The notes under the pieces are model-generated. The model was not told the DNA's origin. It ran no database searches and saw only the letters and a list, made by a program, of their open reading frames with translations. Source: Echiichthys vipera (Eukaryota > Chordata > Actinopteri > Perciformes > Trachinidae). Taken from it: a stretch of 64,000 nucleotides of DNA. The stretch is taken from the NCBI GenBank assembly GCA_963691815.1, contig OY829667.1, forward strand, positions 10,382,821 to 10,446,820, read 5' to 3'. Made by a program: the position numbers and the translations under genes. How positions within the stretch are numbered: position 1 is the first letter of the stretch; each line of letters opens with the position of its first letter. This document shows, in pieces, positions 44,101 through 53,024 of the stretch.

Positions 44101-47100
44101 TGCTGTTGTAGGGGCTTTAGTTGTAGGTGCAGGTGTGGTGGGAGCAGAAGTTGTAGCTGCAGTTGTTGCGGTTGCTGATGTTGTAGTGGCTGCAGTTGTA
44201 GGTGCAGCTGTTGTTGGTGCTGCAGTCATGGGTGCTGCAGTTGTAGGTGCACCAAATGTGGCAGCAGCTGTCATGGGTTCTGATGTTGTAGGTGCTGCTG
44301 TGGTAGCTGCAGCTGTCGTTTGGGCTGCAGTCGTAGGTGCAGCTGTTGTAGCAGCAGCACTTGTGGGTGCAGCTGTTGTAGCGTGAGCTGTTGTTGGGGC
44401 TACAGTCGTCGGTGCTGCAGTTGTAGTGGCTGCAGTCATGGGAGCTGCAGTTGTAGTCACAGAAGTTGTTGACACAGCTGTTGTAGGTGCTGCTGTTGTA
44501 GCTGCAGCTGTTGTTGGGGCTGCAGTCGTAGGTGGAGCTGTTGTAGCAGCAGCCGTTGTGGGTGCTGATGTTGTAGGTGCAGCTGTTGTAGCAGCAGCAC
44601 TTGTGGGTGCAGCTGTTGTAGGGTGAGCTGTTGTTGGGGCTACAGTCGTCGGTGCTGCAGTTGTTGGGGCTGCAGTCATGGGTGCTGCAGTTGAAGGCAC
44701 AGAAGTTGTAGACACAGCTGTTGTAGGTGCTGCTGTTGTAGCTGCAGCTGTTGTTGGGGCTGCAGTCGTAGGTGCAGCTATTGTAGCAGCAGTTGTTGTG
44801 GGTGCTGATGTTGTAGGTGCAGCTGTTGTAAGGTCTGCAGTTGTTGGACTAGAAGTTGTAGTTAGAGCTATTGTTGGGGCTACAGTGGTGGGTGCTGCAG
44901 TTGTAGTCGCATCTGTTGTGGGTACTGCTGTTGTAGGGGCTGCATTTGTAGGTGCAGAAATTGTAGGCGCAGCTGTTGAAGGCACAGCTGTTGTGGTTGC
45001 AGCAGTTGTGAGTGCTACAGTTTTGGGAGCAGTAGTTGTGGGTGCAATTGTTATGGGTGCTGATGTTGTAGGTACAGCAGTTGTAGGGTCAGCTGTTGTG
45101 GGTGCTGTTGTTGTAGCTGCACCTGTTGTAGGGGCTGCAGTTGTAGGTTCAGCTGTTGTGGATGCTGCTGTTGTGGGTGCTGCTGTTGTAGGGGCTGCAG
45201 TTGTGGGAGCAGTAGTTGTGGGTGCTGCTGTTGTAGGTGCAGCGGTTGTTGGAGCAGCATTTGTAGCTGCCGCTGTTGTGGTTGCTGATGTTGTAGGTAC
45301 AGCATGTGTAAGGTCTTCAGTTGTTTGAGCAGCTGTTGTAGGGGCTTCAGTCATTGGTGCTTCAGTTGTAGAGGCAGCAGTTGTAGGCAAAGCTGTTGTG
45401 GGTGCTGCTGTTGTAGGGGTTACAGTGCTAGTAGCTGGTGTTGTGGGCACAGCAGTTGTAAGTGCAGCCATTGTGGGTGCGGCAGTTGTAGGTGCACCAG
45501 TTGTGGCAGCAATAGTCGTGGGTGCTGATGTTGTAGGTGCAGCTGTCGTAGGCGGAGTTGTTGTTGGGGCTACAGTTGTCGATGCTGCAGTTGTAGCGGC
45601 GGCAGTTGTAGGCAGAGCTGTTGTGGGTGCCTCTGTTGTAGGGGCTGCAGTTGTAGGTGCTGCTGATGTGGGTGCTGCAGTCGTTGATAATGCAGTTGTA
45701 GGCGCAGCTGTTGAAGGCACAGCTGTTGTGGTTGCAGCAGTTGTGAGTGCTACAGTTTTGGGAGCAGTAGTTGTGGGTGCAATTGTTATGGGTGCTGATG
45801 TTGTAGGTACAGCAGTTGTAGGGTCAGCTGTTGTGGGTGCTGTTGTTGTAGCTGCACCTGTTGTAGGGGCTGCAGTTGTAGGTTCAGCTGTTGTGGATGC
45901 TGCTGTTGTGGGTGCTGCTGTTGTAGGGGCTGCAGTTGTGGGAGCAGTAGTTGTGGGTGCTGCTGTTGTAGGTGCAGCGGTTGTTGGAGCAGCATTTGTA
46001 GCTGCCGCTGTTGTGGTTGCTGATGTTGTAGGTACAGCATGTGTAAGGTCTTCAGTTGTTTGAGCAGCTGTTGTAGGGGCTTCAGTCATTGGTGCTTCAG
46101 TTGTAGAGGCAGCAGTTGTAGGCAAAGCTGTTGTGGGTGCTGCTGTTGTAGGGGTTACAGTGCTAGTAGATGGTGTTGTGGGCACAGCAGTTGTAAGTGC
46201 AGCCATTGTGGGTGCGGCAGTTGTAGGTGCACCAGTTGTGGCAGCAATAGTCGTGGGTGCTGATGTTGTAGGTGCAGCTGTCGTAGGCGGAGTTGTTGTT
46301 GGGGCTACAGTTGTCGATGCTGCAGTTGTAGCGGCGGCAGTTGTAGGCAGAGCTGTTGTGGGTGCCTCTGTTGTAGGGGCTGCAGTTGTAGGTGCTGCTG
46401 ATGTGGGTGCTGCAGTCGTTGATAATGCAGTTGTAGGCACAGATGTTGTAGGTACAGCTGTTGTGGGTGCTGCTGTTGTAGGGACTGCAGTTGTGGGAGC
46501 AGTAGTTGTGGGTGCTGCTGTTGTGGGTGCTGCAGTCGTTGATAATGCAGTTGTAGGCACAGATGTTGTAGGTACAGCTGTTGTGGGTGCTGCTGTTGTA
46601 GGGGCTGCAGTTGTTGGTTCAGCTGTTGGTGATGCTGCTGTTGTGGGTGCTGATGTTGTAGGGGCTGCAGTTGTAAGGGCAGCTGTTTTGGGTGCTGCAG
46701 TCGTAGGTGCTGCAGTTGTAGGCACAGACGTTGTAGGCGCAGCTGTTCTGGGTTCTTTTGTTGTAGCTGCACCTGTTGTAGGGGCTGCAGTTGTAGGGTC
46801 AGCTGTTGTGGATGCTGCTGTTGTGGGTGCTGCTGTTGTAGGGGCTGCAGTTGTGGGAGCAGTAGTTGTGGGTGCTGCTGTTGTACGTGCAGCTGTTGTG
46901 GGTGCTGCAGTTGTAAGAGCAGCAGCTGTAGGGGTGGCAGTTGTAGGCGCAGCTGTTGTGGCAACTGCTGTTGTAGTGGCTGCAGTTGACGGTGCAGCTG
47001 TTGTGGGTGCTGCTGTTGTAGGTGCAGTTGTTGTGGGTGCTGCAGTTGTAGGGGGAGCACTTGTAGACACAGAAATTGTAGGTGCAGCTGTTGTGGGTGC

Positions 47101-47297
47101 TGCAGTTGTGGGTGCTGCAGTTGTAGACACAGAAATAGATTACCAAAACACAGCTTAAGTTTTGCCTTTTTAACTACTACTTCTGTCTGATGTGTGCTTG
47201 TATTATAAATATTGGATGGGGTGCAGATAATCAGCTTAACATCCCTCAGCTTACCTGTTAGAATCAGGAAAATGAATATGATCATTTCAACACCCAT
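29084..47297 (-). CDS. Gene B: giant secreted SEA-domain mucin, probably GPI-anchored
   Basis: Spliced gene. Coding exons are 47297-47255, 47114-30358, 30189-30125, 29966-29785, 29416-29264 and 29169-29084. These total 17,286 bp, in frame throughout, for 5761 aa. The signal peptide starts MGVEMIIFIFLILT. The repeat region spans about residues 15-5560, the SEA domain about 5566-5682, the short second mucin segment 5684-5733 and the hydrophobic C-terminus to 5761. The repeat region is more varied than in gene A: ATTAA, VDLTTA, TSAP, PPTAAP and HPTTAAP variants are common. Function is inferred as a cell-surface, heavily O-glycosylated mucin. Exon phases, the first-intron length (140 bp) and the SEA exon sizes are identical to gene A. 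Confidence 0.85.
29264..29416 (-). other. Gene B second mucin-repeat exon (153 bp), different repeat
   Basis: Acceptor TTTCACAG, donor GCCT|GTAAGC; phase 1 on both sides. It starts EGPNTGPATTAAPTT and then has four tandem ATPAP units (DNA unit GCAACACCTGCACCT) before ending SPTTAAPTTA. Genes A and C instead begin ASPVTDP and use PTTAA units, so this exon has been replaced or re-amplified in gene B. Confidence 0.8.
29785..29966 (-). other. Gene B SEA-domain exon (182 bp)
   Basis: Acceptor ATACAG, donor TTAG|GTAAGT; phase 2 in and 1 out. It codes SAIIITRTTGTNATMGIVFN, then NRTTPAEDLPMNSVIAETLV and DAVNNPNNTFNVSIDPASVE. It differs from gene A at only a handful of residues and keeps all four N-glycosylation sequons. 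The G-S-V-V-V self-cleavage motif is absent. Confidence 0.8.
30125..30189 (-). other. Gene B SEA-domain exon (65 bp)
   Basis: Acceptor TTTTTTGCAG, donor TTTCAG|GTAAAT; phase 0 in and 2 out. It codes FFTIYIKRFPLTFVRCYVIRF plus two bases. The first residue is F where genes A and C have C. Confidence 0.8.
30495..47114 (-). repeat. 15-bp coding minisatellite of gene B with 1200-bp super-repeats
   Basis: About 1100 pentapeptide-coding units, more diverged than in gene A. Between about 40050 and 44640 the array is organised in 1200-bp blocks (80 pentapeptides). The same marker starts at 41048, 42248 and 43448, exactly 1200 bp apart, and an earlier copy at 40073 is 975 bp away, lacking 225 bp. A second block of 735 bp is duplicated at about 45051 and 45786, with a further relative near 39144. 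Some spacings are not multiples of 15, reflecting occasional units of other length. Confidence 0.9.
40050..44640 (-). repeat. 1200-bp higher-order tandem repeat in gene B
   Basis: Three near-identical 1200-bp copies plus a shortened fourth. Copies differ at only a few positions by eye: compare 41048-41986 with 42248-43186 and 43448-44386, which differ mostly by single bases. Each encodes about 400 residues including the landmarks VDLTTAVPTT, TKAPTTAAPTTALPTTADS and HPTTAAPTSAAATTAAP. This indicates recent unequal exchange or conversion. Confidence 0.9.
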
Positions 47298-47314
47298 CCT
47301 GTTTTCCTTTAAAT
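47255..47314 (-). other. Gene B exon 2: start codon and signal peptide
   Basis: A 60-bp exon. The acceptor is TCATTTTATAG (AG at 47316-47315), then 17 bp of 5' UTR, ATG at 47297 with A at -3 and G at +4, and the donor ACAG|GTAAGC. It encodes MGVEMIIFIFLILT plus one base. Size, phase and most bases match gene A. Confidence 0.8.
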
Positions 47315-47714
47315 CTATAAAATGAAACAACACAGAGAGTTACACCCTGAATCACCACTTTGAAATATTTAAACAATAACTGCATATTTTCCGTGTATAT
47401 CACTCCCATCAAGCCTTAACATTTATACAGTATGTGTTTCCCTCATCATAATCTCTGTCTTGAAAGTGCAGATGCTCTACTGTGACACAATGCACTTCTA
47501 TAAAAGTTATCTGTTTTCAATGTACCATCAATATTTGCATTAATGTGGCTTTCTAAAAAAAATATAGCAATCATAATAAACACATTGAATTTTGATGACA
47601 ACTGGAAAAAATTAGGATCACAGCACTTTTCAATAGTTTACTCACAATGTTTTGAAGATTATCCGCAATTTTTCAAGTCTAAGACATGTTACTCACATGA
47701 TGAGTGATATGTCT

Positions 47715-47782
47715 GTGAGTGAGTGAGTGAGTGAGTGAGTGAGAGAGTGAGTGAGTGAGTGAGTGAGTGAGTGAGTGAGTGT
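47715..47782. repeat. GTGA tetranucleotide microsatellite
   Basis: About 17 GTGA units with one GAGA interruption, in intron 1 of gene B. It is not present in intron 1 of gene A. Confidence 0.95.
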
Positions 47783-49392
47783 AAGAAATTAGATAAAATG
47801 GCTATCATTCATTTGTTGGAAAAGGATTTATGATATAAAAAAAAAAGATTACAAAAATCTACATTAAGCCACATCTTTAGTTTTTAGAGATATCTGTATA
47901 TTATTTAAATAGCGCATAATAACTATGAAGACATGCATGAACACTACCTAAAATTTTGACAGAGGTTATAGATAACCCCTAGACTCCTAGATAAATAAAA
48001 GAATGTATTGGTATCTCACAGAGGCTGTTTTCTTCAGAAATGTTGTTGCACCTTAGCAAGGAAAAACATATCCCAGGAAACAAAATATATCAGCTGTCAA
48101 TCTGTCAGTTTCATGGCTCAGTATCATAGCATATTCTTTTCTTTTGTCCTGGTGCATTCGTCTTGAATGTTGAAAGAACAAACAAATTAAGAAAGATTTC
48201 CAGTGAAGTTATCTGATTGAAGCTCATATAAATAGATGACAGTACTGTAGAAGTACAAAACAAATCAAAGAGTGTCTCTATTTCCTAATATTCTTCTCAG
48301 TGTCAATATGAACATAAAATCAATTAATTCATTCCAGTATACATTTATATATTCTTTTTTTAAAATAAATGTTGACTATCTACATGTATTTTATGTCCAA
48401 CATCAAAGTGAAAAGGAAAAATATAATTTTGATTTGATTTGATTAGTTTTAATAAACACAAGTAAAATGAAGCTGCAATTTTACTTTTAGTTTTTTTCAG
48501 GATTCAGCATGTGAAATATGGGACATTCAAATACCTTTTTAATACCACACACAATGTACCTTAATACCTGTATCATGACTATGCTGGCCATATGGAATTA
48601 TAATGGAAAAGTATTGTAAGTATGGTCAGGAAGGCACAGCCCTTAAATTATTTGTGTTTATATCACATTCAGTGTTTTTCATTGTTTCCCTGCAGTATAT
48701 AAGAAAAACTTGGACTTTGCGCATGATATAATCCTCTTCTCACAGACAAATCCAAATGCCAACCAAAATGACAGTTGCAGCCTTTACAGGACTCCACATC
48801 AATAAATAAAAAAACAAGGTAATTATGACCAACCATGAAAAAGACAATTGCATGAACCTGGACGGAGAGGCACTGGAAGAGGTGGAAAATAATTACATAA
48901 CCTGAAAGTGTTGTTTGCAAGGACAGAGGCAGTGATAAAGACATACAGAAAATAATAAGGAAGGCAAGATCATCCTACTTAATAATAGGACAAATATGGA
49001 GTTCAAAGCGCATCTCCACAAAAACTAACTGCATCTTACTCAAATGTCAAATCAGCATAGCTCAAGAAAGCAAGTACATTCTGAGAGAGATCACTAAGCA
49101 TCAAATCAGCTGGGAAGGGTTCATAGCATATGCTCCTCATATAGCAAAATGAGTTAAAAGAGTCATATAGGAATAATCCTTAATGATATGATTATTTAAA
49201 TAAACACAACCTGGACTCGGATGAGCTGGGGAAAAAAATTAAATGCAGAGCACAAAGGAGGTCTGCACAATGTTGGGCTCAAGTAAATTATTTATTTATT
49301 TTTCTAGATCAAAATGTTGCCTTCATGTAAAAAATACATAAATTGTTTATTTGGAGCCGACAACATTACATATAGACTTAAAATGTACTTAC
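47783..49392. other. Rest of intron 1 of gene B
   Basis: No exon is recognisable. It contains the relic promoter-like segment at 47980-48180 (shared with 23060-23300) and the eroded fold-back element at 49256-49372. The sequence just above the signal-peptide exon (47380-47560) aligns with 21785-22000 in gene A, confirming that the introns are paralogous. Confidence 0.5.
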
Positions 49393-49515
49393 CCAAAATT
49401 AAAAGATACAAGATGAAAAGTTATAAATTCCCCCTCTTTATCTGATTTCGATGTTTTAAACTTTTCAATGTCTTTTAATTCAGTCCAGTTCACATCCGTG
49501 TTTTTGCAAACCTTT
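49393..49515 (-). other. Gene B non-coding first exon (5' UTR), predicted
   Basis: The exon ends in TTTTGG|GTAAGTAC (GT at 49392-49391) and is homologous to gene A exon 1. It shares the purine-rich block and the GTGAACTGGRCTGAA segment. The start is placed about 30 bp below the TATA box. The intron to the acceptor at 47315 is 2078 bp. Confidence 0.6.
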
Positions 49516-49542
49516 CACCTTGTATGTCAGTGCAAATCTGGT

Positions 49543-49549
49543 CTTTATA
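49543..49549 (-). promoter_or_regulatory. TATA box of gene B
   Basis: TATAAAG on the minus strand, 26 bp from the conserved 17-bp block at 49575-49591, the same spacing as in gene A. Confidence 0.6.
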
Positions 49550-49574
49550 GTGAAATGGAAAAGAGGCTAGTGAT

Positions 49575-49591
49575 GTGATTCACAGGTGATA
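49575..49591 (-). promoter_or_regulatory. Conserved 17-bp upstream promoter block, gene B
   Basis: GTGATTCACAGGTGATA on the plus strand, identical to 24534-24550. It contains an E-box CAGGTG. Its exact conservation between otherwise drifting flanks suggests a bound factor, but no factor can be assigned. Confidence 0.45.
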
Positions 49592-49839
49592 ACATCTTTA
49601 GAAATGTTGTGACACCTTATAAACAAAACAAAATGTAATGATACAATGTGCCAGTTGTCAATTTGTCAGTTTCTTGGCTCAGTACAATGGCATACACCCT
49701 TCTTTTGTTCTGGTGCATTCCACCTATGTGAAAGTTGAAGGAAGTCTGGCCAGTGTGACAGTAAGTTACGACAAAAAGATAAGTAAGGATTTCTAATATT
49801 ATGTTAAGAAATACACACTTGGGCAGTGCAGACCTGAGG

Positions 49840-50350
49840 GGTGTACTACCATGCTCGATTCGTGGGTTAGCGGGGTATGTTGCGCTCAAGGCCTGGGTTG
49901 GCTGTGACACGAAAGTCGCTTTTAGAGTCGCTGTATATCCATGGTAACTTATGCTGCCAACCAAACCTGGTCAGAAGGAGGTTTTCAGCTAAGACTTAGA
50001 GCTAAGACCTGGACTCTTGGGTTAGATCGGCTACTTAAAGTTAAGCGCAACTTGTGGGAATTCCCATGGACCTCACAGCCTGTATCATGCAGGGGTCTCT
50101 CTGATCTCTTGGAATTGCCCCAGAATATCCTTTATAAGAGACAAAGGTTCTCATCTGAGGGTATTCATTATGTTGGCAATGCTACACAAAGAAGCCGTGC
50201 ACTTAGTGTTGCGCAGTGTGTCTGTGTTTCTCTGCGATTCTTTGTGCAAATTGGTAATGCCGAAAATCTAAGCAAAAATACGGTGTGCCATGCTATTCGC
50301 ATGATTGTAGTTGCACTTAATATGTTTGTGAAGTTTCAGAGCTTTTTGCT
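49840..50350 (+). pseudogene. PIF/Harbinger (HARBI1-like) transposase fragment
   Basis: The plus frame contains LLELPQNILYKRQRFSSEGI, then QRSRALSVAQCVCVSLRFF and GNAENLSKNTVCHAIRMIVV. These match the N-terminal helical part of HARBI1-type transposases (R-Y-R-F-S, R-S-x-A-L-S-V-x-Q-x-V-C-V-A-L-R-F-F, G-D-A-E-N-L-S-K-x-T-V-C-R-A-I-R). Roughly ten residues before GNAENL are deleted, and the DDE catalytic region is absent. The frame continues into unrelated sequence. It is a dead fragment found only in this intergenic region. Confidence 0.8.
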
Positions 50351-50454
50351 CACTCAAACTGTCAAGGAAGGGTTATATAGTTCATCCGTCTTTAACTTCA
50401 TCTTCATCCACAATTTTTCAATAAAATGCACTGCTATCCCTACTTTTAAGAGAA

Positions 50455-50696
50455 GCAGGCCCTATGCGTTTCACACTATTATAGAGCAGAGTAGTATCCA
50501 TTTCAAAGCCATACTCTGAGGGTGAGTTTGTGGAGACTTTCGGAAGACTGTCAAAATCATGTGCCCAGACAAGCAACAGGCATTTGCCAACATCCGCTGA
50601 TGAGAAACCCTATGGCAGATAGTATTTCAGATCTTGCTGGAGTGGTTTTACAGGTAAGAGATCAAATTGGGCTTTATGTGACATATGACATCCCTG
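50455..50696 (+). mobile_element. Truncated hAT element
   Basis: Homologous to 25615-25868, with the right end ACATATGACATCCCTG preserved. Readable scraps of hAT transposase include IMCPDKQQAFAN in one frame and ISDLAGVVLQVRDQIGLYVT in another. Its left half is missing next to the Harbinger fragment. Its presence in both intergenic regions dates the insertion before the unit duplication. Confidence 0.65.
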
Positions 50697-51980
50697 TTCT
50701 AGGTATTTGCTGAAAGTACAATCCGATAATGAGAATGTAAACCACAGAGTGTATGTTAAGTTTTACTAAAAACATTTTTGAAATAAAAAAATTGCCTGCT
50801 TATCCATCTTTACACCATTTTGAATGTTACTTAGTATCCAAGGAATGTCTGTGTTGATTTCAGTAGCATTTGAATGAAGGTTTGTGGAAATCATGGTAAT
50901 TTACTTTTGCATATTTAAAAAGTGTAGAGTGACAGACTTCTCAGATGACCATAGGTTGCACTGTGGCTAACTTTTTCCACAATTCAGTGGATGTGCTGAA
51001 AGTATTAATCTCTCTAGGACAGACAGGTGGTGTATTTAGATTTATAATTCAGATATATTTGTAAAAAAGCCACACACACTTGAATCAATCTAATCGAATA
51101 CATATAAATATGAATGTATAAAGCCAATTATGAGATATAAACTTTTCACAGTTGTGGCGCCCCCTAGAGGTGAAATGCGATGTGCTTTGATTCGTAAACT
51201 GAAGTCAAAGCCAAAGTGAAAACTCCTGAAAATGTAACTTTCAAGTCATACATTAGTAATTGCAAAAAATAATCTATTCTAATAATCTCCTAATTAGTTT
51301 TTTTTTTTTTAAATTGCTTGATTCCAATGCCACAATCTGTTTATTGTGACCTAACGTCGGCAGGTGCGTTTTCATCATCTTCATGTGGGACTTGGGCTGG
51401 CACATTGCAAGGGGAACGGGAGAGAGTGCTTTTGAGCTGGAAGCGGCATCAGTTTGGCCTGGCACCAGACAGAGGCACGGACAACTGATTCAATATGAAT
51501 ATCTGCAGTTTTAGATGTCTGCTAAACTACGTAATTGCAAAAAAAACCTTTAAGTCAAAGAAGGGCAAAGACTACCTGACGGGCACCCACCTTTTCTGTG
51601 AAATATTGTTGCCCATTCTTTTCTCTTACCTATGTTTCTGATCCTTCTTTTCATTTTTGAAAATCTGACCTAACTTTTGGAAGACCTAACATGGTCTATG
51701 CAAATGACTAGTCTATTTCCCATTGTGTCAGAAATCACAGCAACTTTAATTCTGGAACAGTTTACTGTACGCCATGAAACACATTTGATGTGATGGCTCC
51801 TCCTAGTGATATATATTGGTACAGTTGGGTACATATTTTTTCCCTCTTCATTGACAGAGCAATATGTGCACCAGGGATATAGGGACATGGTATAAAGACA
51901 ATGTGAAAAAGAATAAAAACCAAAATCAATTAAAATAATTCACTAGGTGCATATACTGCATATACACCACACATTTGCAC

Positions 51981-51984
<4 letters not shown>
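50697..51984. other. Intergenic DNA between genes B and C
   Basis: No gene is seen. 51349-51485 and 51650-51900 are close to 27004-27140 and 27380-27700 respectively. Confidence 0.5.

Positions 51985-52060
<76 letters not shown>
51985..52060. repeat. CA dinucleotide microsatellite
   Basis: 38 uninterrupted AC units. Its shorter, interrupted relative is at 27831-27860. Confidence 0.97.
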
Positions 52061-52062
<2 letters not shown>

Positions 52063-52324
52063 ATCTTCACGCACTATATGCACATTATTAGTATTATTAT
52101 TATTAATAATAATAAATCAGTAAAGGTTTCCTGAACTATTTCTTTGTTGTAAAAATTAAACTTAGATTTGCAAATTAAAAAGTCAATGGTTTCGAGGCAG
52201 ATTTGTGGTAACATTATTACTGTGCTAGCCTCTTTTACAACATCACTGTCTGAATTGCAACTTTTTTTGGTGAGATTCCTTGTGGCAAATGATCTGACAG
52301 TGGTTGATATTGGTTTTGATGAAA

Positions 52325-52938
52325 CACTTTTTATTTACACACCAAAATAGCAAAACATCACACGAGAGACAATATAAATTACTCAAAGATTTTGTATTCT
52401 GATCATTGTTTCTCGCAGAAATTGTACAAACAACAAGAAATCTCACAGAATACAGCTATACACAATTATATAAATACACTTTGTATAAATAAGAAGATTG
52501 ACAGTGCATTGTTTGACATATATATCATGTATACATAGACCCTAGATAAAACTTAATTCAGACCATGGTGAGAGTGATTTTACAGTTTACTTCCCAGTGC
52601 AGCTGGTTGGACTTGTTTGGCATAAATAAGACAGATATAGTAACTGTCACTTAGTTATAGTTGGTGAGTGCTCAATGAAACAAGATTTATTTGTATATTA
52701 ATACTGAAGTTGATTTTAGAAAGCCCAGGCCCTAATGTTATGCTGTGTGCTTATTATTCTAGTGATGATTTATTGAATCAGGTGCCTTGCATTGATTTTG
52801 ATAGAAGGTTAATCAGAAGCTGTACAAGACTTAAGACAATCATGAATCTGTGATGATTTACTGATAACAGAGTACTTTTTCATATCAGTGATGGCAGTCA
52901 TGTTCTGATGGCAATTCAAATAGAAATCAGCACTGACC
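52325..52938 (-). other. Gene C 3' UTR and flank
   Basis: Nearly identical to the gene A 3' flank over 52350-52630, and less so afterwards. A minus-strand AATAAA is visible near 52330-52335 (plus TTTATT) and is a candidate polyadenylation signal. Relative to gene A, a segment containing the TTTAATTAAAGCCCC block is missing. Confidence 0.5.
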
Positions 52939-53024
52939 CTATTGCTGGCTTGACAGTAGCCATGACAACAGTACCAGAGAGGATGCAGTGACGAGACTGA
53001 TGTTGTGGCTTACTCTGCTTGAAG
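52939..53024 (-). other. Gene C last coding exon: hydrophobic C-terminus
   Basis: Acceptor CATTTACAG. It codes SSSRVSHNI, SLVTASSLVLLSWLLSS, QQ and stop TAG at 52941-52939. It is identical in protein to gene A up to QQ. GPI-signal-like. Confidence 0.75.

Larger units (their letters stand above)
30358..47114 (-). other. Gene B giant mucin exon (16,757 bp)
   Basis: A single open exon, phase 1 in, phase 0 out (ATA|GTGAGT at 30357). The acceptor chosen is TCTGTGTCTACAACTGCAG, with AG at 47116-47115. The coding frame just upstream of it contains a TAA, so the intron cannot be retained, and other nearby AGs give the wrong frame. The exon ends with PEPTYSLSANLEQPFSDALT, the start of the SEA domain. 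Its size is in the range of the largest vertebrate coding exons. Confidence 0.8.

Noticed and set aside
49617..49964. Minus-strand frame of 115 codons with a GMHQNKRR peptide, as an upstream exon
   Set aside because: Related sequence occurs four times (also near 23255, 24630, 48135) without a shared start, splice sites or conserved frame.
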